Source: Kineosphaera limosa NBRC 100340
Lineage (GTDB): Bacteria > Actinomycetota > Actinomycetes > Actinomycetales > Dermatophilaceae
NCBI RefSeq assembly: GCF_000298215.1
Contig: NZ_BAHD01000049.1
Location: 1-33,822 of the forward strand
Direction of reading: 5' to 3'
Length of the DNA stretch: 33,822 nucleotides
Part shown: positions 8,720-16,131 of the stretch, piece after piece
Layout of the letters: the number at the start of each line of letters is the position of its first letter
Position numbering within the stretch: the first letter of the stretch is position 1
Translations under genes and position numbers: made by a program
Notes under the pieces: model-generated
What the model saw: the letters and a program-made list of their open reading frames with translations, nothing else
Database searches by the model: none
What the model was told of the DNA's origin: nothing

Positions 8720-8753
8720 TTGCGTATCGCGCGACTCGTTGCGTATCACGCAC
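8720..8753. promoter_or_regulatory. Tandem IclR-type dyads upstream of the dehydrogenase-etf operon
   Basis: TTGCGTATCGCGCGA at 8720-8734 and TTGCGTATCACGCAC at 8739-8753 are two copies of the cluster dyad starting 19 bases apart, the same spacing as the pair at 5868 and 5887. They end 16 bases before the dehydrogenase start. A TTGACA at 8679-8684 could be a -35 box, but no convincing -10 follows at ideal spacing. Confidence 0.6.
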
Positions 8754-8769
8754 CCAGAAAGGACTGGTC

Positions 8770-11298
8770 ATGGCCTCCGTCCCGGAGAAGGCCCGCGTCG
8801 TCGTCATCGGCGCCGGAATCGTCGGAAACTCGCTCTGCTACCACCTGGCGGAGCTGGGTTGGACCGACATCGTGCAGCTCGACAAGGGCCCGCTGCCCAA
8901 CCCGGGCGGCTCGACCGGCCACGCGAGCAACTTCATCTTCCCGGTCGACCACTCCCGCGAGATGACCGACATCACCCTCGAATCGGTGCGCCAATACAAG
9001 GAACTCGGCGTCTTCACCGAGTCTGGCGGGTTCGAGGTCGCGCGCAGCGAAGAGCGCATGGAGGAGCTGCGCCGCCGCATGTCCAGCGCCAAGGCGTGGG
9101 GCATCGACGCCGAGCTTGTCTCGCCGGAGTTCGTGCAGGAGAAAGTGCCCTTCCTCGACAAGGACGTCATCGTCGGCGCCTTCTGGACCCCCAGCGTCGG
9201 CGTCGTCGACTCCCTGCGCGCTGGCACGATGATGCGCGAGCGCGCCCAGGAGAAGGGCGTACTGACCGTCTGCTCCGGCGTCGAGGTCACCGGCATGGAG
9301 GTCGTCGACGGCCACATCAAGGCCGTGGAGACGACCGGCGGGCGCATCGAGGCCGAGACCGTCGTCATCTGCTGCGGCGTGTGGAGCCCCAAGATCGCCC
9401 GCATGGCCGGCGCGCACATCCCCCTCACCCCCGCGGTGCACCAGATGATCTCCGCCGGCCCGTACGAGGTGCTGGCGAGCCGTCCCGGCGAGATCAGCTT
9501 CCCGATCGTGCGCGACATGGACACGTTCTGCTACGAGCGTCAGCACGGCTCCGACATGGAGGTCGGCTCCTACGCCCACCGCGCGATCCTGCACGACCCG
9601 GAGGAGATCCCCTCCAACGAGCAGGCCAAGCTCTCCCCGACCGAGATGCCGTTCACGGACGAGGACTTCGACCCCCAGCTCGAGCAGGCCCTCGAGCTCA
9701 TGCCGGAGCTGCTGGGCGACGAGTCCGGCGAGGTGCGCTACGCGATCAACGGCCTGCTCTCGTTGACCCCCGACGGCTTCCCGATCCTCGGCGAAACCCC
9801 CGAGGTCAAGGGTCTGTGGAGCGCCGCCGCCATCTGGATCAAGGAGGGCCCGGGCACCGCCAAGTGCGTCGCCGAGTGGATGACGCACGGCAACCCGAGC
9901 ATCGACGTCGGCCACTCCGACATCAACCGCTTCTACCCCCACCAGCGCACCCGCGCGCACGTCAAGGCGCGCACGTCGGAGGCGTTCAACAAGACGTACG
10001 GCATCGTGCACCCGGCCGAGCAGTGGAGCAGCAGCCGCAACATGCGCCTCTCCCCGATGCACGCCTCGCAGCAGGACCTCGGCGCCGTGTTCTACGAGGC
10101 CGCCGGCTGGGAGCGCCCGCAGTGGTACGCCTCGAACGAAGGTCTGCTGGAGAAGTTCTCCGACGAGCAGCTCATGCCGCGCGAGCACGAGTGGGACGCG
10201 CGCTGGTGGTCCCCGATCATCAACGCCGAGCACCTGCAGATGCGCGAGACGGCCGCGCTCGTCGACCTGTCCGCGTTCGCGATCTTCGACATCACCGGCC
10301 CCGGCGCGCTCGCCTCCGTGCAGCGCATCTGCGTCGCGCAGATGGATGTCGCGATCGGCCGCGTCGTCTACACCCCGGTGCTGGATGAGACCGGCGGGTT
10401 CCGCTCCGACCTGACGGTCATGCGGCTGGGCCACGACCGCTTCCGGGTCGTCACCGGCGGCGCGCACGGCATGGTCGACAAGAAGTGGTTCGCTGATCAC
10501 CTCGTCGACGGCGCCTCGCTGACCGACCTCACCTCCTCCTTCACGACGATCGGGCTGTGGGGCCCCAAGGCCCTGGAGATCCTCTCGTCGGTCACCGACG
10601 CGGATGTGTCACCCGAGGGGTTCAAGTTCGGCACCTGCCGCGAGATCGAGGTCGGCAACCTGTCGGTGCTCGCCTCCCGCATCTCCTACGTCGGCGAGTT
10701 CGGTTGGGAGCTGTACGTGCCGTTCGAGAGCGGTGCCGCCCTGTGGGAGCGCCTGCTCGAGGCCGGCGCGCCGCACGGGCTCATCCCCGCCGGCATCGGG
10801 GTCTACGGCACCACCGGCCGCATCGAGAAGGGCTACCGCGCGTACGCGGCCGAGCTCGACTCCGAGCGCAGCCTGGCCGAGACCGGCATGACCCGCAAGA
10901 AGTACAAGGACGCCGACTTCATCGGCAAGGAGGCCGTGCTGGGCGCCTCTGCAAACGGAGCCGAGCCGGCGACGGTGCTGTGCACGATGACCGTCGACGA
11001 CCACACCTCGGCCTCCGGAGTGAAGCGGTACATGCTCGGCGGCGAGCCGATCCGCACCCGCGACGGCGGGCAGCTGACCGACGGCCACGGCCACCACCCG
11101 TACGTGACGACCGCCGGCTCGGCGCCGAGCCTCGGCAAGCACGTGCTCATGGCGTTCCTGCCGGTGGACCAGGCGCACGTCGGCAACCAGCTCGCCGTCT
11201 CCTACATGGAGGAGCTGTACCCGGTGACCGTCGTTTCCGCCGACGCGACCCCGGCGTTCGACCCCGACAACGAGCGCATCAAGCGCCCGGCCCTCTGA
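8770..11298 (+). CDS. FAD-dependent dimethylglycine/sarcosine dehydrogenase-type demethylase with GcvT domain
   Basis: 842 residues, the usual length for dimethylglycine and sarcosine dehydrogenases. Domains in order: DAO-type FAD oxidoreductase with a Rossmann motif VVVIGAGIVGNSL (residues 11-22), a short FAO_M linker (about 375-425), a GCV_T folate-binding domain (about 430-720) and a GCV_T C-terminal domain (to about 825, ending with GNQLAVSYMEELYPVTV). His51 in GGSTGHASN aligns with the His that holds FAD covalently in mammalian DMGDH. The reaction would be oxidative N-demethylation with transfer of the C1 unit to tetrahydrofolate. Adjacent etfBA suggest electron transfer flavoprotein as acceptor instead of oxygen. 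Start ATG 8770 has AAGGA six bases upstream. Dimethylglycine is the best guess; sarcosine or another N-methyl amine cannot be excluded. Confidence 0.85.
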   Translation: MASVPEKARVVVIGAGIVGNSLCYHLAELGWTDIVQLDKGPLPNPGGSTGHASNFIFPVDHSREMTDITLESVRQYKELGVFTESGGFEVARSEERMEELRRRMSSAKAWGIDAELVSPEFVQEKVPFLDKDVIVGAFWTPSVGVVDSLRAGTMMRERAQEKGVLTVCSGVEVTGMEVVDGHIKAVETTGGRIEAETVVICCGVWSPKIARMAGAHIPLTPAVHQMISAGPYEVLASRPGEISFPIVRDMDTFCYERQHGSDMEVGSYAHRAILHDPEEIPSNEQAKLSPTEMPFTDEDFDPQLEQALELMPELLGDESGEVRYAINGLLSLTPDGFPILGETPEVKGLWSAAAIWIKEGPGTAKCVAEWMTHGNPSIDVGHSDINRFYPHQRTRAHVKARTSEAFNKTYGIVHPAEQWSSSRNMRLSPMHASQQDLGAVFYEAAGWERPQWYASNEGLLEKFSDEQLMPREHEWDARWWSPIINAEHLQMRETAALVDLSAFAIFDITGPGALASVQRICVAQMDVAIGRVVYTPVLDETGGFRSDLTVMRLGHDRFRVVTGGAHGMVDKKWFADHLVDGASLTDLTSSFTTIGLWGPKALEILSSVTDADVSPEGFKFGTCREIEVGNLSVLASRISYVGEFGWELYVPFESGAALWERLLEAGAPHGLIPAGIGVYGTTGRIEKGYRAYAAELDSERSLAETGMTRKKYKDADFIGKEAVLGASANGAEPATVLCTMTVDDHTSASGVKRYMLGGEPIRTRDGGQLTDGHGHHPYVTTAGSAPSLGKHVLMAFLPVDQAHVGNQLAVSYMEELYPVTVVSADATPAFDPDNERIKRPAL

Positions 11299-11326
11299 CC
11301 CGCAGGCACGACGAAGGACTCAAGCC

Positions 11327-12091
11327 ATGACGAATGTGCTCGTGTGCGTCAAGCGCGTACCCGACGCCACCGGGGAGGTCGTGCTGACGCCCGACGGCTC
11401 CCGCGTCGACGGCCGCTTCGGCGGCTACACGACGAGCGCGCACGAGGAGTGCGCGGTCGAGATCGCCTCGCAGGTCGCCGACGGCGGCACCGTGACCGTG
11501 CTGACGCTGGGCGGTGAGGAGTCGGTCGAGCAGTTGCGGGCGGCCCTGGCCGTCGGCGCGACCGACGGGGTGCGCATCGACGCCGATGCCGACGGGTTCG
11601 GCCCGGCCGATGTCGCCGCCGCCATCTCGGAGGTCGTGCAGTCGCGTTCTGCGGCTGGCACCAGCTACGACTTGGTGCTGCTCGGCAACGACGCGGCCGA
11701 CACCGGCGACTTTCAGGTCGGCATCCGGCTCGCGTATCTGCTGGACCGCCCGGTCGTCGCCGGCGCACAGACGATCGAGCTCGCCGGTGGGCGCGCCACG
11801 ATGAGCGTCGACACCGCCGAGGGCACCGAGATCTACGAGGTCGGGCTGCCCGCGGTGGCGACGGTGCTCGAAGGCGGGGTCTCGCCGCGGTATCCGTCGA
11901 TCACCGGCAAGATCAAAGCCAAGAAGGCGCCAGTGGAGGTCGTGACGACGTCGGTGAGTCCGCGCGGCAACGGCCGGCAGTCGCTGCGGGTGCCCCCGCC
12001 CCCGCCGAGCCAGGTCGAGGTGCTCGGTGAGGGTCCGGGTGCGGCGCCGCGGCTGGCTCAGGTGCTGGCCGACCTGGGGGTCGGGCGATGA
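11327..12091 (+). CDS. etfB: Electron transfer flavoprotein, beta subunit
   Basis: 254 residues, the normal size. It starts MTNVLVCVKRVPD and carries the ETF-beta features YDLVLLGNDAADTGDFQVGIRLAYLLDRPVV and a C-terminal IKAKKAPVEVV strand. With EtfA it forms the soluble FAD/AMP heterodimer that takes electrons from the dehydrogenase 28 bases upstream and passes them to an ETF:quinone oxidoreductase, which is not in this window. AAGGA precedes the ATG. Its stop overlaps the start of a 43-codon membrane-peptide frame (ATGA), and that frame in turn overlaps etfA, so translation of the three is probably coupled. The extra C-terminal 30-odd residues after the conserved core are Pro/Gly/Ala rich. 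Confidence 0.92.
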   Translation: MTNVLVCVKRVPDATGEVVLTPDGSRVDGRFGGYTTSAHEECAVEIASQVADGGTVTVLTLGGEESVEQLRAALAVGATDGVRIDADADGFGPADVAAAISEVVQSRSAAGTSYDLVLLGNDAADTGDFQVGIRLAYLLDRPVVAGAQTIELAGGRATMSVDTAEGTEIYEVGLPAVATVLEGGVSPRYPSITGKIKAKKAPVEVVTTSVSPRGNGRQSLRVPPPPPSQVEVLGEGPGAAPRLAQVLADLGVGR

Positions 12092-12219
12092 GGAGCGTCG
12101 TCGTGGCGCTGGTCGTGGGGGCGCTCGCGGCCGCCGTCGGCGTGATCGTCTTCGGCCCGCGAGGCCGCACCGTTGTGGTGCACCGGGACAACAACATGGA
12201 GCAGGAGGGTGCGGCATGA
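12088..12219 (+). CDS. 43-aa predicted single-pass membrane peptide between etfB and etfA
   Basis: ATG at 12088 overlaps the etfB TGA by four bases (ATGA), and this frame's TGA overlaps the etfA ATG in the same way, so it exactly fills the 124-base gap between the two subunit genes. The peptide begins MRSVVVALVVGALAAAVGVIVFG, one 20-residue hydrophobic helix with a single N-terminal Arg, then a positive GPRGR and a short hydrophilic tail ([15 protein letters not shown]). I do not recognise a family. The frame is too short for routine gene calling. It might anchor or interact with ETF or the quinone reductase, or it may only serve to couple translation; function is unknown. Confidence 0.6.
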   Translation: MRSVVVALVVGALAAAVGVIVFGPRGRTVVVHRDNNMEQEGAA

Positions 12220-13181
12220 GCGCGGTCGTGGTGTTCATCGAGACCGACGGTGACCAGGTCGGGCTCGTCTCGCAGGAGACGCTGACGTTCGCCCGTCAGC
12301 TGGGCGACCCGGTGTATGCCCTGGTGCTGGGGTCGGCGACCGAGGGTGTCGTCGCCGACTGCCGCGAGCAGGGGGTGGCCGCGATCTTCGAGGCCGCCAA
12401 CGAGGAGCTGGGCGCCTACAGCGGTGCGGCCTGGGGCGCGGCGCTGGGGTCGGTGGTCGACGCGGTCGGCGATGTCGCCGCCGTCGTGGCCGGCGGGACC
12501 CCGCGCGGCAACGAGGTGCTCGCCCACCTGGCCGCGCGCAAGGACCTGCCGATGGCCGCGAACGTCGTCGGCATCGCCGCCCAGTCGGCCGATGGCCTGG
12601 AGGTCGAGCGGCAGGTCGTCGGCGGTGCCGCGATCGAGAACGCGTCGTTGACCGGTGGCACCCCCGTGCTGACGGTCGCGGGTCACGCCCTCGAGCCGGC
12701 CCCGGCGGACGCTCCGGGTGGCGCGGCGGTGCTGCCGTTCGCGGCCGACTTGACCGAGAAGGACCTGCGGGCGCGGGTCGCTCGGGTGCAGGCTCGCGAG
12801 GGCGGCGACACGTCGGCATTGACCGGGGCCCGGATCGTCGTCGGTGCCGGTCGCGGCGCCGGTGGCCCCGACGGCTTCGGTCCGGTCGACGCCCTCGCCT
12901 CCCGCCTCGGCGGCTCGGTCGGCGTGTCCCGCGTCGTCACGAGCCTGGGATGGCGTCCGCACCACGAGCAGGTCGGCCAGACCGGCTCGCGGATCTCGCC
13001 GGACCTCTACATCGCCTGCGGCATCTCCGGTGCCATCCAGCACTGGGCCGGCTGCTCGTCCTCCAAGACGATCATCGCCATCAACACCGACGGCGACGCG
13101 CCCATGGTGACCAAGGCCAACTACGCCGTGGTCGGTGACATGCACGAGGTGCTGCCCGCCCTCCTGGACCAACTCAAGTAG
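12216..13181 (+). CDS. etfA: Electron transfer flavoprotein, alpha subunit
   Basis: 321 residues, normal for ETF-alpha. The N-terminal domain ([13 protein letters not shown] onward) mirrors EtfB; the C-terminal FAD domain is clear: [18 protein letters not shown], then [24 protein letters not shown] and [15 protein letters not shown], which contact FAD in the family. Start ATG 12216 overlaps the stop of the small membrane-peptide frame; the region between etfB and this ATG in the same frame codes for low-complexity Arg-rich sequence and is not part of the protein. Last gene of the dehydrogenase-etf operon; the 80-bp palindromic element 50 bases downstream may act as its terminator. Confidence 0.92.
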   Translation: MSAVVVFIETDGDQVGLVSQETLTFARQLGDPVYALVLGSATEGVVADCREQGVAAIFEAANEELGAYSGAAWGAALGSVVDAVGDVAAVVAGGTPRGNEVLAHLAARKDLPMAANVVGIAAQSADGLEVERQVVGGAAIENASLTGGTPVLTVAGHALEPAPADAPGGAAVLPFAADLTEKDLRARVARVQAREGGDTSALTGARIVVGAGRGAGGPDGFGPVDALASRLGGSVGVSRVVTSLGWRPHHEQVGQTGSRISPDLYIACGISGAIQHWAGCSSSKTIIAINTDGDAPMVTKANYAVVGDMHEVLPALLDQLK

Positions 13182-13231
13182 TCCACCAGTTCCGCCGGGG
13201 ACCTCCCACTCCGGCGGGCGCCTCCCCCCCA

Positions 13232-13311
13232 CCCCGCCGAAAGTCGTGCTTTCGGGCGACTCTGAGAGTTCTTGCTCTGCATGTCGCCGCGAAGTGCGGC
13301 TTTCGGCGGGG
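13232..13311. repeat. 80-bp palindromic intergenic element, copy A
   Basis: Bounded by a perfect 12-bp inverted repeat, CCCCGCCGAAAG at 13232-13243 and CTTTCGGCGGGG at 13300-13311; the arms continue imperfectly inward to about 30 bases each. A second 80-bp copy lies in opposite orientation at 26819-26898, sharing roughly four-fifths of its bases including the non-palindromic centre (AGAGTTCTT and flanking). No coding capacity. It looks like a REP/MITE-type element; it may also terminate etfA transcription. Confidence 0.7.
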
Positions 13312-13394
13312 CTGTTTGCGGCAGCGGTCGGCCGCGGTCGGCCTCCTCGCCGGGAGGCGCACAATGGCCCGGTGGGCATCGACTGTTTTCGGCG

Positions 13395-14408
13395 GTGCGG
13401 GTGTGGCGTGACGGGGTGCTGGTCGCCGAAGACCTGCCGCATGCCGAGCTCGCGGAGCAGATGCGCGCGCAGAACACGCTCGTCTGGGTGGACCTCGTTG
13501 ACCCCTCTCCGGCCGACCTGGAGGTGCTGGCTCGGGATCTCGGGCTGTCGGCGGGGTCGATCGAGGACGCAATGGCGCCGCACGAGCGGCCGAAGGTCGT
13601 GCGGCATCCCGGGTACCTGTTCTTTCAGACCTACGCGACCGCCGGGGTCGACCTGCCAGTGGCCTCGGACCCGCAGACCGGCGTCGCTGTCGCCGATGTC
13701 GTGGGCCGCGACGGCACACTGTCGCTGAGCCGCGTCTCCGGGTACGTGCTGCCCCAAGCGCTGGTCACGGTGCGCCTCGACGACCGGTTCGACATGTCGG
13801 AGGTCGTGCGCCGCTGGACCGAGGACTACGACCTCGTCGAGCTCGGCGAGGGGGCGCTGCTGCACGGGCTGCTCGACACGATCGTCGACGGCCACTTCGA
13901 CACGATCCAGCGGCTCGACGACGCGATCGAGGCGCTCGAAGACCTGCTGTTCGAGGACAAACAGACCGGAGCCGATTTCGCCCGAACGATCTTCGGCCTG
14001 CGCAAAGACCTCGTGCAGCTACGCCGCGTGGTGCTGCCGATGCGGGAGGTCGTCAACGGCCTCCTGCGGCATCGACCCTCCGGTCATTCGGAACTCGATT
14101 CGGCCTACGACGACCTCTACGACCACGTGCTGCGCGCCGCCGAGTGGACCGAGTCGCTGCGTGACATGGTGACCACCCTCTTCGAGACCAACCTGTCGCT
14201 GCAGGACGCCCACCTCAACATCGTCATGCGCAAGCTCGCCGGCTGGGCCGCGATCATCGCCGTGCCGACCGCCATCACCGGCTGGTTCGGTCAGAACGTG
14301 CCGTACTGGGGGTTTCAGGACTCCACAGGATTGTGGGCGAGTGTCGTGCTGATCGCCGTGCTCTCCGTCGGCCTGTTCGCCGCCTTCCGGCGCAACGGCT
14401 GGGTGTAG
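13395..14408 (+). CDS. corA: CorA-family divalent cation channel with GQN variant
   Basis: About 337 residues of a CorA-like Mg2+/Co2+ channel subunit: a long acidic cytosolic domain with helices (DTIQRLDDAIEALEDLLFE, ARTIFGLRKDLVQLRRVVLPMREVVNGLL) and two C-terminal membrane helices (LAGWAAIIAVPTAITGWFG and LWASVVLIAVLSVGLFAAF). The pore-loop signature is GQN (ITGWFGQNVPYWGF), where classical CorA has GMN. Start is uncertain: GTG 13395 is proposed because the open frame upstream runs through repeat copy A and is not protein-like. A GGAGG at 13353 instead precedes an ATG at 13364 in another frame that stops at 13411, so a lost base near 13370-13395 is possible. Convergent with vapC, 11 bases apart. 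Confidence 0.8.
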   Translation: MRVWRDGVLVAEDLPHAELAEQMRAQNTLVWVDLVDPSPADLEVLARDLGLSAGSIEDAMAPHERPKVVRHPGYLFFQTYATAGVDLPVASDPQTGVAVADVVGRDGTLSLSRVSGYVLPQALVTVRLDDRFDMSEVVRRWTEDYDLVELGEGALLHGLLDTIVDGHFDTIQRLDDAIEALEDLLFEDKQTGADFARTIFGLRKDLVQLRRVVLPMREVVNGLLRHRPSGHSELDSAYDDLYDHVLRAAEWTESLRDMVTTLFETNLSLQDAHLNIVMRKLAGWAAIIAVPTAITGWFGQNVPYWGFQDSTGLWASVVLIAVLSVGLFAAFRRNGWV

Positions 14409-14419
14409 CACGGCAAGGT

Positions 14420-14842
14420 TCAGAGGCCCTCCAGCGCCTCCTCGGGCTCGAGACGCCGCAGGCCAGGAATGTCGTCGAAGTCGGCGTCGCAGCTGACGAT
14501 CGCGCTGAAGTCGGCGGCCAGGGCAGTCGCAGCGTGCACTGCATCACGGCCCCGTGCGTGCCCCTCCGCCACTAACTCCCTCGACGCGCGCAAGATGTCG
14601 ACGTCGAAGTCATGCCAGAAAGCCAGCTCATCGACTGCGTCGAACTCCCGGACAGCCTGCTCACGATGACCGCGGCGGAGCCGGTGAAAGAGAAACTCCT
14701 GCCCGCCCTCGACGCTGAGGTGAAGTTCGACGGCCCCTGCGCCGGCGGCGGCCAGGACTCGGCGACACGAGTCACGCCACCGGTGCGGCCCACCCACAGC
14801 CAGCAGCAGGACGGAAGGATCGAGAAAGAGTGCGCGTGACAT
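14420..14842 (-). CDS. vapC: VapC-like PIN-domain toxin
   Basis: 140 residues of a PIN-domain ribonuclease, the toxin of a type II toxin-antitoxin pair. The acidic residues expected for Mg2+-dependent RNA cleavage are in place: Asp8 in FLDPSVLLLAVG, Glu45/Glu49 in VEGGQEFLFHR, Asp100 in GRDAVHAATAL and Asp119/Asp121 in IVSCDADFDDIPGLRRLEP. The start overlaps the antitoxin stop by one base (TAATG), so translation is coupled. Target RNA is unknown. The gene looks intact, in contrast to the broken LysR gene just upstream. Confidence 0.88.
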   Translation of the reverse strand: MSRALFLDPSVLLLAVGGPHRWRDSCRRVLAAAGAGAVELHLSVEGGQEFLFHRLRRGHREQAVREFDAVDELAFWHDFDVDILRASRELVAEGHARGRDAVHAATALAADFSAIVSCDADFDDIPGLRRLEPEEALEGL

Positions 14843-15111
14843 TACGACAGCGACTCTTCCAACGCCTCCGCGTAGGCCTCCTTGAGCTCGCTCGGACTCT
14901 CGCCGGCAACGTCCCCCGGCTGGGCGGTCATCTCGAGGAGCTCACGCGCGCCCCTCATCCGCCGGGCCGCGTCGTCGTCGGGGAAGCGGTTATCGATCGC
15001 CTCCCGAATGACGGCGGCCACGCTGCGCCCTGACTGCCGCGCCTCTGTGGCTATCTTGTCGTAGCGGGCAGCGTCTAGCAGCAGCTGCAGCCGTCGTTCC
15101 ATCAGTGACAT
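14842..15111 (-). CDS. vapB: VapB-like ribbon-helix-helix antitoxin
   Basis: 89 residues. The N-terminus MERRLQLLLDAARYDKIATEARQSGRSVAAVIREAIDNRF is a ribbon-helix-helix DNA-binding fold (strand, then two helices), and the acidic C-terminal tail would wrap the PIN toxin. It would neutralise VapC and repress its own promoter; a 16-bp dyad sits about 20 bases upstream of the start. The first ten bases overlap the 3' end of the frameshifted LysR gene, so the antitoxin promoter lies within what reads as LysR coding sequence. ATG 15111 has no good Shine-Dalgarno; a second in-frame ATG at 15102 is possible, and translation may be leaderless. Confidence 0.85.
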   Translation of the reverse strand: MSLMERRLQLLLDAARYDKIATEARQSGRSVAAVIREAIDNRFPDDDAARRMRGARELLEMTAQPGDVAGESPSELKEAYAEALEESLS

Positions 15112-16060
15112 GGCTTCATCTTAGCTTGAATATGCACATGTTCATACACATTTCCTGCTTCATTGCGCCCGAGGTCGGCTCCGATGGTAGCGAGGGTGTC
15201 AGTGACGTAGCGGACGGCGTAGCGGGCGGCGCGGTCGGGGCGGCTCAGGGCGACGATGCTGCGGCGGGCACGGACTCCCCTCAGGGGGATGGCCACCGTG
15301 CTCCCGGTGGCGTCGGCGGTCGTGAAGCGCGGGAGGAGGGCGACGCCGGCGCCCGCGGCGACAAGGGAGTGGACGAGGCGGTTGTCACGCAGGCGTTGGG
15401 CGCGGCGGGCGGGGACGCCGGTGGCCTGCTCGACCGCCTGCACGATGGTGTCGAACGGATAGCCCCGCGGCACCGCGATCCACTCGACGTCGCGCAGGTC
15501 GCGCGGCCGCACCTCGGGGCGGCCGGCCAGCGGGTGGTCGCGGGGCACGATGAGGTCGATCGGCTCACGGGCCAGCACGCGCGTGGTCAGCGCCTCGGCG
15601 CCGGCGGGTACGTCGCCGGTGAGGCTGTGGGCGATGACGATGTCGGCGTCGAGGGTGCGGGCGGCGTAATCGTGTTCGGAGAGGTCGAAATCCTCCACCT
15701 CCAGGTCGATCGCCGAGCCCCGCAGGCCGCTACGAGGCCCGGGAGCAGCGCCTCCCCCGCGCTGGGCAGCGTGCCGATCCGCACGACCCCGCTAGGTTCG
15801 CCGCGACTCGCCTCCAGTCGGGCGCGCACCTCCGCGAGCGCCGCGAGCACCTCGTCGGCCCCCTCCGCGAGAATGCGGCCCGCGTCGGTGAGCCGGACGC
15901 CGCGCGCGTACGGCTCGACGAGCGGCACCCGCAACTCCCGCTCCGCGGTCTTGAGTTGCTGCGACACCGCCGACGGAGTGCGATGGGTCGCCTGCGCGAC
16001 CGCCGCCAGGGTGCCGCGCACGGACAGCTCCCGCAGCAGTTCGAGGTGACGCACGTCCAT
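15102..16060 (-). pseudogene. LysR-family transcriptional regulator, frameshifted
   Basis: Read across one missing base the gene encodes a 319-residue LysR protein. The first frame gives the winged helix (MDVRHLELLRELSVRGTLAAVAQATHRTPSAVSQQLKTAERELRVPLVE) and the start of the effector domain up to LLPGLVAAC; the second resumes with SAIDLEVEDFDLSEHDYAARTLDADIVIAHS and runs through the substrate-binding fold. The break is at about 15725-15728, where gcggcc-tg should be one base longer. The last dozen residues (EHVHIQAKMKPCH) are AT-rich, overlap the vapB promoter and do not look like a LysR C-terminus, so the original stop may also be lost. Divergent from the EamA gene, 71 bases away, which it would normally control. 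Confidence 0.8.
15131..15146. promoter_or_regulatory. Probable VapB operator dyad
   Basis: TATGCACATGTTCATA is a 16-bp near-palindrome centred on ACATGT, with one mismatched pair of arms, 20 bases upstream of the vapB start, in a locally AT-rich stretch unlike its surroundings. Position and symmetry fit autoregulation by a ribbon-helix-helix antitoxin. Confidence 0.5.
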
Positions 16061-16131
16061 GAAGGCAGCCTAACCATCACCGTCAGAAAGGGTCGCTGGT
16101 CCTTCACCAAAGCCCCACGCAGAATGGACGC

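Noticed and set aside
6923-8749. 608-codon open frame opposite the BCCT gene
   Set aside because: Antisense shadow: highly charged low-complexity translation, and it crosses the terminator at 8599-8636.
8655-10500. Long open frames on both strands overlapping the dehydrogenase
   Set aside because: Both lack domains, while the 842-residue frame has complete FAD and GcvT domains and a good ribosome-binding site.
13272-13394. N-terminal extension of CorA in the same open frame
   Set aside because: The first part is translated from the 80-bp repeat and the rest is not CorA-like; a downstream GTG start is more plausible.
11913-13895. 660-codon minus-strand open frame across etfA and corA
   Set aside because: It runs through two clear genes and the palindromic element; composition is typical of an antisense frame.
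16080-16110. Imperfect inverted repeat (GAAAGG...CCTTC) between LysR and EamA
   Set aside because: Too short and mismatched to call a LysR box with confidence.
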